DNA of 64,000 nucleotides, from the NCBI GenBank assembly GCA_905221605.1, contig CAJNDS010000102.1:858501-922500 (forward strand), written 5' to 3'. Shown here piece after piece: positions 1 through 9,397 of the stretch (its first letter is position 1; every line of letters begins with the position of its first letter). The translations under genes were made by a program, and so were the position numbers. Source of the stretch: Symbiodinium natans. Its lineage: Eukaryota; Sar; Dinophyceae; Suessiales; Symbiodiniaceae. Below the pieces are notes generated by a model that saw only the letters and a list, made by a program, of their open reading frames with translations, ran no database searches and had not been told where the DNA came from.

Positions 1-3000
1 CGTCCTAAAGACCGCGAGGCGTTCGGTGACGGGAACCTCATCGCTGCACGCAACGCTTTCCGCCACACGCAAATCCCTCGTGTCCCAAAGACGCCACGCC
101 TCACCTGCGCGCTGAAGCAAGCACGTTTCGTAAGGCGCCTTCTCGACCGCCATGGTCCCAAGGTCCTTCTGCGCAGGGCGCCTACCCCACACAGACGCGT
201 AACCACCTGGCGCCTCCCACCAGCTGTCGACGCTTGGAAGGTGGTCCAAGCAAGTAAGCACTCCAGGCTCCTCAACAGGGCGCCCAACCGGGCCGCTCCC
301 GCCCCACACCGAAGCGAGAACAGTCACCGCAGCAAGGACCGATAGCACACCGATCCTGGCGCCGGTACGCAGCCGCCCAAAGGACCGCGCACACGAGGAA
401 CAACCTTGGAAGCTTCTTGCCGCGGCCCTGGACGCGGACCCGCAAGCAAAGCACGGGTCATGGTCAACCGAAGCAACGGCGACCCCACAATCCGCACATG
501 CCTGCGGAGACGGCTCTGACTCGAACACCGTCTCAATCGCGCCACAACCACAAGCCGCAGTGCTGACGAGGCCGGAACGCACTTCCGCAACAACCTCGCC
601 TGGCTGGAGAGAGTGATCACACTCTTGGGCTGCAAGCAAAACAAACCCTTTACCCTCTCCTGTGGGCCAGAGACCTGGCACAGCCTCAACCCCACACTCA
701 ACCGGAAGCACAACCTCGGACAGGGATCCCTCTGCGGAGACTCCTGACTCCCGCACGACTGGCACCAGCACCCCATCACCTGGCGAGAGCTCGAGCGGCT
801 CTTCCCCGTCATAGCGGAGAAGCTCACGACTTCCGCCCCCAGGCTCGATGCATGACGCGTCGTCCAGGCTTGACAACCGCGCTTCAAAGGCATAGGCCCT
901 GTCCTTCCGAGTCCTACTGTGATCCTCACATCTGGGCATCCTGATTCCCAGCGTGTCGAGGACATGAAAGTCGGGACCCGGCCTGAATCCCAAGCCCATC
1001 CTTCCGGCGCAGTCCAGCGCTCTGCCGCCAAGGATAAGTCCGTGCCAATCGGACGTGCCTCTGGCTGCGATTTTACACCGCACAAAAATCTCGGTGTTGG
1101 GGCGACAATCGTCCGCCGTCTTGCCTTCCAGCAGCGTGACGCGCAAGACTGCTGCCCCTTTCAAAGGAACTGGGGCCCCCGATGCGATTCCATGCACATA
1201 TTCGGGGTGGACCCACTTCTCAAGTCTCACGACCGGAAAGCCAGGATCCTCAGTGCCGATCCCAAGCTCTGCAGCCCGGTTCATCATGCCTACCACGAGT
1301 TCCTCAGTCACGTGGTTTGCGCCGGCGCAACCGTCAAGCATGCACTCGACTTTGCGGTCGAGGACCTGGACCACCGTTCTGTACTGGTAGCCTCCTGGCT
1401 CGTTGTCCGCCAGGTTCCACCAGTCCTTCGGTAGATCGTCCAAGGTGGCGAACTTGTCCCGCCCGCCCTTGCTTAACGGAAGCGCGTGCTGCTGCACCGC
1501 GGCGTGTCCTGCGGCTCCTAGGACGCCTGCCTGGACGCCTGAGCTGCCTATCTGGACACTGAACGCGGCGAAGGGGTTAGACATGGAAGCACCGGAGGGC
1601 GGGGCCCAGTTGGCAGGCAAGGCCGGCGTCCCTCCTGAGGTCGTCAGGTTGTGGACCATGTCGCAGCTGGCTCCTTTCTTGCACGACCCATTCTTGGAGA
1701 AAAAGGGGCAAACAGTGCCTGGTGGCTTTGCCGCGCCTTTGGCCGCAGCCTTAGGCTTTGCGTTGGCTTTTGCTTTGCCACCTCCCTTCCCTTTGCCTTT
1801 ACCTTTCGCAGTGGCAAAGGTTTGGTCACCCTTCTTGGCCGCGAGAGCTTTTCTGCGAAGCTCCTTGTCGTGGCTGTACGGGCAGGCATCCCCTTTCGGG
1901 CAATTCCCATGATCGCGAAAGTGGAAGCAGATCTTCTTGTCCGCTCCTTTGCCAGCTCCCTTCGACGTAGCAGCATACGTCTGGTCCGCGCCAGCTTTGG
2001 CCGCGGCAGCTGCTCCTTTCGCAGCAGCCTTCGCAGCGGCCTTGAGACTCTTAATCTCCTTCTGAGCCTCAGCCAGCGCGACCGCCGGGTCCGCGCTCTG
2101 CGAACCGGTGGCCGTGTACACAGAGTGGGAAACAGCCCTGTGCGCTGCTTCTCTCTGCTCGTACTCCAGAACGACTTTGTGGCTCTCCTCCCAAGTCTGC
2201 GGTCCTCGCAACCCGCCATCCTTGGGGTCGCCAGGCCACAACCTTTTGTCGTTCCGGATCTCCTTTTGGAGATAAGGGGGCATCTTGCGGAGGTATGAGA
2301 GATACAACTCTCGAGGGGTCTTCCCGAGACCTACTGCCTCAAGGTCCGCGATCGAGGCCTCAAACAAAGGCTCGAATTGGTGGCCTGTGAGCTTACCCTT
2401 AGCGAGAGAGGCGTGCTCACCATCCACGCGGACTTCTCTTTCCTCCCGCGATTCCCCGAACATCAAGTGTTTGTTCTTGATGCGGTCATACACCGCCTGT
2501 GGATCTGAGAGAACCTCTCCCGATTTCCACGCTGCGCGGTACGCGTTCGTGTACGTCTTCATGCGCGAGCCGCGGCAGCGCCCGCGTAGCGCTAACAGCT
2601 TTTCGCGCGCACTCATACCGCGACAGTTGTTGGCCAGCGCGCAGACGTCCTCGAACTCCTCGTAGAACAGGACAACGTCTCGCGCGTCCGACTTGTCGTC
2701 GGTCAGCGTCGGCCACGTGAGGTCAGTTTTGACCGTAGTTATGGAGCTTTGCCCGCCCCTCTGCGCTAACGCTTCTTTCAGCGCCTCAGTTTGGGCGGCG
2801 AGTGCGGCGGCGAGATCGCCCGCCGGGTGTTGGGACCCGGTCTGCGAACCTCCGCCGTCTGAACCTCGCTTCAGGGCTTCTATCTCCATCTCTAGCGCAG
2901 CAAGCTTCGCGCGCAAAGGGGAATCGCCGTCCGTCGCGCCCAGGACACGGGCCGCGGAAGGACCACCTGCAACCTCAGCAGTGTGCAAACCTCCACGGTC

Positions 3001-3903
3001 CAATCCTACCCCCAACCCACTTGCAGTCGCAGGCTGTGGGAGCCCTGGGGAACGCGGCCCCACGGCTTCAACTGGCACATCGGACGGGGAGCTCCAAACC
3101 TTCTCTTGGCTCGAGCTTTCTTTTCCCCCTAACGCGAGGATAAGCTCCCCGATGCATTGGATTTCGCGCTGAATCTCCTCTGCGTCTTCGGGGTCCTCGC
3201 CACCGCGCAAAGCCGCGACCGAGAACCTGGTCCGCAGCCGACGGACCATCTTCGTAGGATGCCAGTCCCCGCCTATCTTGGAGAACTCATCCGCAAGGAG
3301 GGTGGCTTTGGTGCTTAAGGCGTCAAGGTCACGGGAGCTCACCGTGACTCCATGCGCTTTCAGCGCGAGGACAATCCGCGAAACGCGCGTCAAGTAGTCC
3401 GCGACCGGTTCTTGGTCTGGACGGAAAATCGCGCGCAGCTCCGCCTGCAAGCCCTCTGCGGTGCCTGGCACTGAACCTGCTGTCGACGGCGGACCGGACG
3501 GTCCCGCCGGGCGGGACCCTGGTGCCGTAGCAGGGACATAGGCAGCACCGGTAGGGACCATGGCCAGCTCCCTAGCCGCGGCGCTGACGTCCACCCGCGG
3601 CGGACTGTCGCCTCCAGCGCCCGAGGCCTCAGGGACTAGCTCGGAGTCCTCTTCTTCTTCCTCTTCATCCTCGTCCTCCTCTTCGGCGTCATGGAGGAAC
3701 TTCATGACTTTCCGCCAGAGAGCCGCCTCTTGCTCTGGCGTAGTGCTGACCCCATCCCGCTTGGACAATGGACGGCTGCCAGTCTCCCTACGCCACTTAA
3801 GCCAAGCGACGTAGCTCATCCGCTCGGGATAGGGAACGTCTCCACCCTCGATAGCTTCGAGGAGGGTGACGCCCTCAGCCTGACCTGCAACCTCTGCGGA
3901 CAT
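1..3903 (-). CDS. Retrotransposon Gag-protease polyprotein, open at left edge (partial)
   Basis: A single minus-strand frame of 1301 codons is open from the ATG at 3903 to the window edge; a TAA lies in frame 12 codons upstream, so this is the first Met after a stop. An E/D-rich run lies near residues 70-80 and a helical Gag-like core at about 390-600. Two CCCH fingers follow: C659-C668-C674-H678 and C732-C741-C747-H751, both C-x8-C-x5-C-x3-H, with a Lys/Gly/Ala-rich linker. Around D857 the motif LDGCAGANHV looks like a retroviral-type aspartic protease active site in which the usual D-T/S-G is D-G-C. A Cys-pair-rich stretch (about 1116-1171) precedes a hydrophobic segment (about 1181-1200). 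Reverse transcriptase, integrase and RNase H would lie left of the window. Known: LTR retrotransposon Gag binds element RNA, usually through CCHC knuckles. Inferred: the CCCH fingers take that role. No frameshift or stop is visible, so the copy may be recent. Confidence 0.85.
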   Translation of the reverse strand, partial: MSAEVAGQAEGVTLLEAIEGGDVPYPERMSYVAWLKWRRETGSRPLSKRDGVSTTPEQEAALWRKVMKFLHDAEEEDEDEEEEEEDSELVPEASGAGGDSPPRVDVSAAARELAMVPTGAAYVPATAPGSRPAGPSGPPSTAGSVPGTAEGLQAELRAIFRPDQEPVADYLTRVSRIVLALKAHGVTVSSRDLDALSTKATLLADEFSKIGGDWHPTKMVRRLRTRFSVAALRGGEDPEDAEEIQREIQCIGELILALGGKESSSQEKVWSSPSDVPVEAVGPRSPGLPQPATASGLGVGLDRGGLHTAEVAGGPSAARVLGATDGDSPLRAKLAALEMEIEALKRGSDGGGSQTGSQHPAGDLAAALAAQTEALKEALAQRGGQSSITTVKTDLTWPTLTDDKSDARDVVLFYEEFEDVCALANNCRGMSAREKLLALRGRCRGSRMKTYTNAYRAAWKSGEVLSDPQAVYDRIKNKHLMFGESREEREVRVDGEHASLAKGKLTGHQFEPLFEASIADLEAVGLGKTPRELYLSYLRKMPPYLQKEIRNDKRLWPGDPKDGGLRGPQTWEESHKVVLEYEQREAAHRAVSHSVYTATGSQSADPAVALAEAQKEIKSLKAAAKAAAKGAAAAAKAGADQTYAATSKGAGKGADKKICFHFRDHGNCPKGDACPYSHDKELRRKALAAKKGDQTFATAKGKGKGKGGGKAKANAKPKAAAKGAAKPPGTVCPFFSKNGSCKKGASCDMVHNLTTSGGTPALPANWAPPSGASMSNPFAAFSVQIGSSGVQAGVLGAAGHAAVQQHALPLSKGGRDKFATLDDLPKDWWNLADNEPGGYQYRTVVQVLDRKVECMLDGCAGANHVTEELVVGMMNRAAELGIGTEDPGFPVVRLEKWVHPEYVHGIASGAPVPLKGAAVLRVTLLEGKTADDCRPNTEIFVRCKIAARGTSDWHGLILGGRALDCAGRMGLGFRPGPDFHVLDTLGIRMPRCEDHSRTRKDRAYAFEARLSSLDDASCIEPGGGSRELLRYDGEEPLELSPGDGVLVPVVRESGVSAEGSLSEVVLPVECGVEAVPGLWPTGEGKGFVLLAAQECDHSLQPGEVVAEVRSGLVSTAACGCGAIETVFESEPSPQACADCGVAVASVDHDPCFACGSASRAAARSFQGCSSCARSFGRLRTGARIGVLSVLAAVTVLASVWGGSGPVGRPVEEPGVLTCLDHLPSVDSWWEAPGGYASVWGRRPAQKDLGTMAVEKAPYETCLLQRAGEAWRLWDTRDLRVAESVACSDEVPVTERLAVFRT

Positions 3904-3924
3904 TGCCGCAACACAAGGCGAAAA

Positions 3925-4003
3925 GCCGCGCCTTGGTTAGCAGGCCGCAGGCGTGGCACGCGAAGCGCCGCGCCTTGGTTAACAGGCCGCAAGCGTGGCA
4001 CAC
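3925..4003. repeat. Two-copy tandem repeat in the retroelement leader
   Basis: Two 37-nt units offset by 42 nt (3925-3961 and 3967-4003) differ at a few positions. They lie directly upstream of the Gag start on the minus strand and so sit in its leader. The stop codon upstream of the Gag ATG is inside the first unit. Confidence 0.8.
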
Positions 4004-4087
4004 AGTCCACGCGTCCAGGTCACGGACCGCGACAGACAAGCAAAGCAATGCTTGCCCACTCGGGCCGTAGGCACAAGAGCTGTACGT

Positions 4088-4105
4088 TTCCCAGAACAGC
4101 CCCCA
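4088..4105 (-). other. Possible primer binding site and LTR end
   Basis: On the minus strand the sequence reads CTTCACAAT followed by TGGGGGCTGTTCTGG. LTR elements commonly end in CA, with a TGG-starting primer site complementary to a tRNA 3' end. The position, about 185 nt upstream of Gag, fits. The tRNA was not identified and no second LTR is in the window, so this is weak. Confidence 0.3.
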
Positions 4106-4288
4106 ATTGTGAAGTCGACCAGCACTGGACTTGCACTAAGCCAATGCAATCACAGCCCGGTCACGCTGTTTTACGACTTCGTGAGTCCAAGCACTTGTGC
4201 AGCTACGCCTGAGTGCGTCCGGTCGGACCGCACAGCAACCTAGGAGCTACTGTACGACTCTACCGTGCTCAAAGGCACAAGCTCGGTA

Positions 4289-4307
4289 CTTGAGCCAAAA
4301 TATTGGC
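4289..4307 (-). other. Spliced-leader-like relic upstream of the retroelement
   Basis: The minus strand reads GCCAATATTTTGGCTCAAG. The last 12 nt equal the 3' end of the dinoflagellate spliced leader and GCCA also matches, with a 3-nt insertion between. It lies about 386 nt upstream of the Gag ATG in the same orientation, as expected if the inserted copy derived from a trans-spliced transcript. A chance match is possible but unlikely. Confidence 0.45.
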
Positions 4308-4404
4308 ATTGATACGAATTGCAAATCTACACATGCAAAGGAAAACTACAGTACTGGTTCTGGCAGCTCTGCACATGGAACGTGCGTGCTTAGACCTGCT
4401 CACA

Positions 4405-4601
4405 CAAGCCACACACACACATATGCATATACATATATGCCCTTACATATACGCATATGTATATATGTATATATATATATAGAGGGTCACCACCCCAAGA
4501 CTCTTCCTCTCTCTCTCTCTATACACACACACATATATAAATATATATATGATAGAGTCACCACCCCAAGACCTACCTCCGATGCCTACACATATACATA
4601 C

Positions 4602-4690
<89 letters not shown>

Positions 4691-4809
4691 TCCTTCTTGC
4701 TGTAAATGAGACCGACTCTCGGAAGCACCGCAAGTATCGTTGCTTTCTCTCTCTCTCTCTCCCTCGCCCTCCCTGCCTCCCCTCCCCTTGCTTCCTCCCT
4801 CTTCTCTCT

Positions 4810-4870
<61 letters not shown>

Positions 4871-4890
4871 GAAAGAGGACTCAAGCCTCA
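4405..4890. repeat. Compound microsatellite block (CA, TA, TG, CT)
   Basis: CA and TA runs lie at 4410-4480 and 4520-4550, a TA run passes into about 34 TG units at 4600-4689, and CT-rich runs span 4747-4868. A short duplicated phrase with GAGTCACCACCCCAAGAC occurs at about 4485 and 4555. The CT run ends in TCTCCAG, which would serve as a polypyrimidine tract and 3' splice site. Translations through this block are low-complexity artefacts. Confidence 0.95.
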
Positions 4891-5157
4891 GCTCAGGACC
4901 CTGGGGGTTGCTTGCGCATGCGTCCTAAAGTGTGCCAAAGCACGTCTGATGCATGAAACTTGACGGGAGGTCCCCGCACTCACATGACGGAGACAGACCT
5001 GGTGTCCCTCTGCTACGACCTGCGGCTTGTTCCCGACCTGGCGTCTCAAATGCACTATTTGTATGCTTAGAAAATGTTGTTGTAGTATACGTTCTTATAT
5101 ACTACGTTTTATTATCTGATTTACATGTGCAGCCAAGTTCCGTGAGATTCGTATGTG

Positions 5158-5171
5158 GGGGGGGGGGGGGG
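5158..5171. repeat. Poly-G run
   Basis: An uninterrupted G run of about 14 nt without coding context. Confidence 0.9.
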
Positions 5172-5322
5172 CGGCCTTTCGGCTGTGTTGCGCAAGGGAA
5201 TAGACAGGCTCCAATGTTGCCCCAAAACGAAGGACCAAACCCCCCCGAAGTCCCAGGTCTCTCGACATGAGGTCCAGCGTGCGTACAGCCTGGCCGTGTG
5301 CAAGGCTGGGCTTGACTGCTTC

Positions 5323-5380
5323 GTTTAGGGTTCAGGGTTTAGGGTTTAGGGTTTAGGGTTTAGGGTTTAGGGTTTAGGGT
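5323..5380 (+). repeat. TTTAGGG array
   Basis: About eight heptads, one degenerate (TTCAGGG). It ends 21 nt before an open island with an AG border at 5400-5401. Confidence 0.95.
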
Positions 5381-5401
5381 ACGCCCTAACCCCCAAAACA
5401 G

Positions 5402-5580
5402 CCTTTGCCGGAACTCCTGCGGTGCGAGAGGAGAGGCTCTTGCCTGAAGAGCTGCCTTCTGCAGCGACTCCTGCGACTTCTGCGACTTCGGCGCCCTGTC
5501 CTGGATGGTCGAGGATACATGCCATCCAGCTTCTCAATCCTAAGCTGCGCCAAGCTCGAGACCGCTTGTGGATATTTTAG
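5402..5580 (+). CDS. Candidate terminal exon, protein unknown
   Basis: After CAAAACAG the frame stays open for 58 codons and ends in TAG at 5578-5580. It begins FAGTPAVREERLLPEE and ends AIQLLNPKLRQARDRLWIF, with a Thr/Ala/Ser repeat between. The amphipathic end looks protein-like. No family recognised. The real end could be an upstream splice donor rather than the TAG. Confidence 0.4.
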
Positions 5581-5997
5581 TTTGCTGTTATTGTAGGCAG
5601 GCGCCCATCAACGCAGGATTTCTAGGCGAGCAGTCAGTGTAAGGCCTTGAACCCTCCACCCTGAAACGCTAACCCCACCGGAACTTAGGAGAACTTGATC
5701 CCTCCGACGTCCTCGGCGTCGCGCACCCCAGGCCGCGCATGCACACAACTCCGGCACTGTGTGCAAAGCTTGCAGTTGGCCTTCACAAGACCCCCAGAAC
5801 TCTTTGCCCCAGAACCCTCAGAGCCCGTAGAGTCCGGAAAAGCCTTCGCAGTAGCCTCAAAAACTGTGTGTCAGCTTTGCACTTGCCAAAAAAAGCGTTG
5901 AGGCAGGTCACGGTCCGGTTCCTGGAGCTCGAAGCACACGCTGGACGCCCGGCTTGAACAACTTAGGCCCCTTGCCTTTGCTTGTATGGTAGAGCAG

Positions 5998-6110
5998 TCT
6001 TGAGGGGACAAATTGAGAGTGTCGCCACCGTTGCAACAGACGCGGCCAAACGCGAAAGCCAAGAGCAAGCCCAAACAACAACCGACGAAGACAGCCCTGG
6101 GCACTTGGAC
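5998..6110 (+). CDS. Candidate internal exon, hydrophilic protein
   Basis: It is bounded by AGAGCAG at the left and a consensus GTGAGT donor at 6111. The 113-nt frame includes GQIESVATVATDAAKRESQE and TTTDEDSPGHLDV, a hydrophilic, Gln/Glu-rich peptide. The donor matches the consensus well. Function unknown. Confidence 0.5.
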
Positions 6111-6309
6111 GTGAGTCTTGAGGAGCACATAACATGATGATGTATACTGCCCTCAAATGCTGGTTGAGGGAAAGTGCTCTGATCGGAGCAGAGAATACAA
6201 CTCTCGCATCTACCTCGGGTCATGATGGCTGGGTGCAGGCAACTTGAGGTAGTTTTCTCCCACTCGCAGATCTGAGCAGGAACCTCGCCCGCTTCTGCCA
6301 GTGTGAGAC

Positions 6310-6520
6310 TCGAAGCCCTAAACCCCAGACCCAAAAACCACACCCCACACCCTACACCCCACACCCTACACCCTAAACCCTAAACCCTGCAGTGCGGGTG
6401 GCGAAACCCTAGACCCCTAAACCCCTAAACCTCTAGACCCCTGAACCCCTGAACCCCTAAACCCCTAAACCCCTAAACCCCTAAACCCCTAAACCCCTAA
6501 ACCCCTAAACCCTTTGACAG
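6310..6520 (+). repeat. Degenerate CCCTAAA / CCCCTAAA array
   Basis: CCCTACA and CCCCACA variants give way to about 14 CCCCTAAA octamers. The array runs into TTTGACAG, a candidate 3' splice site for the island starting at 6521. Confidence 0.95.
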
Positions 6521-6692
6521 CTGGAAAGAAGCTCGGAGAACCGGAGGACCCTAAACCCTAAACCCTAAACCCCGAACCCTAAACCCTAAACCCTAAACCC
6601 TAAACCCTAAACCCTAAACCCTACATCGGAGGACGGCGGCCCGGAGTCCAGCGGTTCTCTGCGTCTGCCAAAGCCCAAGGCCTTCTTGGGGG
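6521..6692 (+). CDS. Candidate exon pair interrupted by a heptad array
   Basis: Left part 6521-6546 and right part 6632-6692 join in frame: LTAGKKLGEPE continues as DGGPESSGSLRLPKPKAFLG. The sequence between them (6547-6631, 85 nt) is CCCTAAA repeats with GA-AG ends, and the octamer CGGAGGAC occurs at both borders. Read through, the array brings a stop after a few codons. The antisense strand is also open, so the strand is not certain. Confidence 0.45.
6547..6631 (+). repeat. CCCTAAA array flanked by an 8-bp direct repeat (candidate GA-AG intron)
   Basis: About ten CCCTAAA heptads with one CCCGAAC variant. CGGAGGAC is present at 6542-6549 and 6627-6634, like a target-site duplication. Splicing at GAG|GAC in both copies would remove 85 nt exactly. 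Confidence 0.75.
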
Positions 6693-7005
6693 CTTAGGGT
6701 TTGGGGTTTAGGGTTTGGGGTTTGGGGTTTAGGGTTTGGGGTTTTTAGGGTTTTTGGGGTTTGGGGTTTGGGGTTTAGGGTTTGGGGTTTGAGGTTTGGG
6801 GTTTAGGGTTTGGGGTTTGGGGTTTAGGGTTTGGGGGCTTAGGGTTTGGGGTTCGGGGTTTGGGGTTTAGGGTTTGTTTAGGGTTTGTGGTTTAGGGTTT
6901 GTTTAGGGTTCAGGGTTTGGGGTTTAGGGTTTGGGTTTAGGGTTTAGGGTTTGGGGTTTGTTTAGGGTTTAGGGTTTTGGGTTTGGGGTATAGGGTTTAG
7001 GGGCT
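6690..7005 (+). repeat. Degenerate TTTAGGG / TTTGGGG block
   Basis: About 310 nt of mixed TTTAGGG, TTTGGGG and GTTTGG units, more diverged than the neighbouring arrays. Confidence 0.95.
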
Positions 7006-7190
7006 TGAGTGTGCTCGGGGTGTTAGCTGGACTTGCTTGAAGTTCAGGTGTTGAGGGGTGACAGAGACGGCTGACGTCAAGAGTCTGGGTCCAAAAAGGA
7101 TTTAGGCGGTGGGTCCGCTGGCAAAAAGAGTTTAGGACGTTTGGATTGCAGAGGCGGGGGCAGGGATGTAAGCTCCAGGATGAGTTCCCC

Positions 7191-7230
7191 TAAACCCTAA
7201 ACCCTAAACCCTAAACCCTAAAGCCTAAAG
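7191..7230 (+). repeat. CCCTAAA array
   Basis: Five heptads ending in the variant AAGCCTAAAG, which forms the AG border of the next island. Confidence 0.95.
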
Positions 7231-7359
7231 CCCTTTCGAGGCCCTCCTTTGAAGGGTTCTGGTTCCAACCCAAGCCCACGCTCGTGCCGAGAAAGGCGAA
7301 GCGCAAGAATTCGGCTCGCGTGTCTTCCAAAACGACGCAGCTCGATTCTGAAGCTTCAG
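7231..7359 (+). CDS. Candidate internal exon, basic protein
   Basis: Open from the AG at the end of the CCCTAAA array to a CAG|GTATAT donor. The frame reads LSRPSFEGFWFQPKPTLVPR, then KAKRKNSARVSSKTTQLDSE. It is Lys/Arg-rich with an aromatic cluster. No family recognised. The donor at 7360 matches the AG|GTATAT type well. Confidence 0.5.
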
Positions 7360-7380
7360 GTATATGGGAGTTTACGAGAG

Positions 7381-7480
7381 TAAGGGACCCCCAAAACAGA
7401 CCCCCGAACAGTAGGATTCCCTTCTCATAAGGGCCCCCTTTAAGGTACCCCTAATGTCGGAAGCCCCCATATACCCTCAA
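7381..7480 (-). repeat. Family 3 element (intron-start type), minus orientation
   Basis: The reverse complement reads GGGGGCTTCCGACATTAGGG, then GTACCTTAAAGGGGGCCC, matching copies at 26688, 32498 and 38917. Confidence 0.6.
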
Positions 7481-7604
7481 CGCGTATCGGGGGAGTCTGA
7501 GAGGGGTCTAAGTCCAAGTCCCAAAGCACTGTTGCCTTGGTGCCCTTGAGTTGATTGACAGCCTTGGGGCTGTGCAGTTGGGCGGCTTTGCAGGCCGGCC
7601 CTCC

Positions 7605-7655
7605 ACTTAGGGTTCAGGGTTTAGGTTTAGGGTTTAGGGTTTACGGTTTAGGGTC
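7605..7655 (+). repeat. Short TTTAGGG array
   Basis: Five to six heptads with TTCAGGG, TTACGG and TCGGGG variants. Confidence 0.9.
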
Positions 7656-9249
7656 GGGGCGTTTTTGTCAGTTTCGGGATTCAGGGTCAAGAGCATTCCC
7701 AACAACCTGTGAGAGGCCTGGGTGTCAAGAACAGTAGCATACAGTAGCGCTTTTTTGTTCGTCGGCTTCGGCAAGAACACCCCTTACACACTAAGCCTAA
7801 GGTGAGGATTGTTGAGGCTTCCAGCCTGGAACATCTGAAAAATCAACCCAATGTGGGCCCCTCCTCTGCGAATGCAAAAAGACTGGCTGCTGCTCGAAAA
7901 GGAGCAGAGCAGGGTCCAAGGCTCCGGCTTGTTTAGGAGTTGCAGGCTTCTTCTTGGGAGGTTTAGGGTTGCTGTAAGGATGGGGTTTGGCTTCGTGAAT
8001 CCATGGGGTTTCTTGCCTGACATGCACAGTTGAGTTCTGAGGACTTGTGCATATCTGGGGTCTTAGGGGGTTGTTTGGCTTCGGACTCGCACGGCAAAAG
8101 GGTCTAGGGTTTGGGCGGTTGTCAGAGATCGTTGGGGTTTAAGGGGTTTGAGAGTATGCGGCGGTGCCGGATGTTATGGGTCAAGACCCGCGTGTGTTCA
8201 GTCCGCGCCGACTTCCTCCGGGAGATTTCAATAACGGCGACGCGTCCCACCAAGCGACTGCGTGGAAGCTGCGAGACTGACAGGTTTCAGCAACGAACAG
8301 AGAGGAACTCGAAATGTTGAACTCTTCTTTCTTCGTATGCGCAGCCCTCCCCCTGGACAGGGCCCTGCTTGAGGCAGACCACACGAAGTAGACGTCTGGA
8401 AAGCGTGTTATGATTATTCAGGACCTCGACTAAGGCGGTCATTGTACACCTTAGCGCGTGAGGCTGCCCTTAAATAGCATTTGCGCTCATGAACATAGAA
8501 GCCGCGAAATTTGCGGAAGAGCTGTGGACAGCGCATGAACTTACATCAGGAAGCATGTCTTTGTGTTCTTTCGCGCTTCTCCAAAGTTTTTGTGCCTTTG
8601 CTGGTCTTGTAATTTGGCAACTAGCCTACCAATGGAACATCCCGCGGACTGTTGGTTATTCCAGCTGCTGTTTCAAATGGGACGTGCTTGCAGCAATCTC
8701 GCAGACAGCCAAGACGGTCATGTTCCCCAAGCCTCCCGAGCCCTGCTTGGAATCCTGAAATCCGCATCTTCATGCCGAGCCTACTGTGCCGTCCCAAATG
8801 TCAATGCACTCGAACCTAAGGATTGCAATGATTGAAACTGAAGGCCTTGTGCCACTCAAGTGCCGTGGATGCCAGCAGAATGGGGGGTTGGGAGTTCGGG
8901 GTTTGGGGTGTGGCTTGAGGCGTTTACAGTGAAGGGTGAATCTTCTGGGTACCAGGCGTCATGAAGGCAACCCATGATGAGATACCAATGGAATTGTCGT
9001 CATGGAAGGGCTGTCATCCAGTCCGTTTCTTCAAAGGACAGCGATTTCAATGTGAAACTTTATCTTCCTTTCAAGTACATGAGTATTTTCCAAGATCGGG
9101 ACCCCGTAACCCAAATCCCGAATCTTTGCTGCCTGCCACGCCGAGAGATGTCAGCCAGGCATGTGGCACAAGAAGCCCTAATTAAAACCTGAACCCTAAA
9201 TTTTACCCTAAATCCAAAATTGTTTCAGCAAACGCTCGCCCTGAAATCC
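7656..9249. other. Mostly non-coding stretch with weak ORFs
   Basis: No array and no splice-bounded island that I trust. Weak open frames lie at 8111-8320 and 8961-9192 on the plus strand, with overlapping frames on the minus strand. Interpreted as intron sequence. Confidence 0.4.
8489..8758 (+). CDS. Small ORF with one hydrophobic segment, unknown
   Basis: An 89-codon frame from ATG, starting MNIEAAKFAEELWTAHELT, with a hydrophobic stretch near residues 25-47 (LLQSFCAFAGLVIW) and a TGA stop. Composition is protein-like, but there is no splice or leader signal and the size is within chance for this window. Confidence 0.25.
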   Translation: MNIEAAKFAEELWTAHELTSGSMSLCSFALLQSFCAFAGLVIWQLAYQWNIPRTVGYSSCCFKWDVLAAISQTAKTVMFPKPPEPCLES

Positions 9250-9280
9250 ACACCCTAAACCCCAAACCCTAAACCTAAAG
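9250..9280 (+). repeat. Short CCCTAAA array
   Basis: Four heptads including CCCCAAA, 14 nt before the AG border of the exon at 9295. Confidence 0.9.
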
Positions 9281-9294
9281 TGTTTCATCCTTAG

Positions 9295-9397
9295 TTTACA
9301 AGCCCCTTCACCGGGGATTCCTCATTTTACGAAAGCGCCTCAAATCTTCGAGGCCGGGTGAGGATCCCCAGAGCGCCAAAGGCGACCAGGGAAATGG
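9295..9397 (+). CDS. Candidate internal exon between two arrays
   Basis: Left border CATCCTTAG, right border ATGG|GTTTAGGG. The frame reads FTSPFTGDSSFYESASNLRG, then RVRIPRAPKATREMG. It is a clear case of an open island with CCCTAAA before and TTTAGGG after, where the GT donor is the first step of the array. Function unknown. Confidence 0.55.

Noticed and set aside
1644-2298. Separate proteins of 191 and 215 residues over the Gag region
   Set aside because: They lie in other frames than the 1301-codon Gag-protease frame, which carries the zinc fingers and protease motif.
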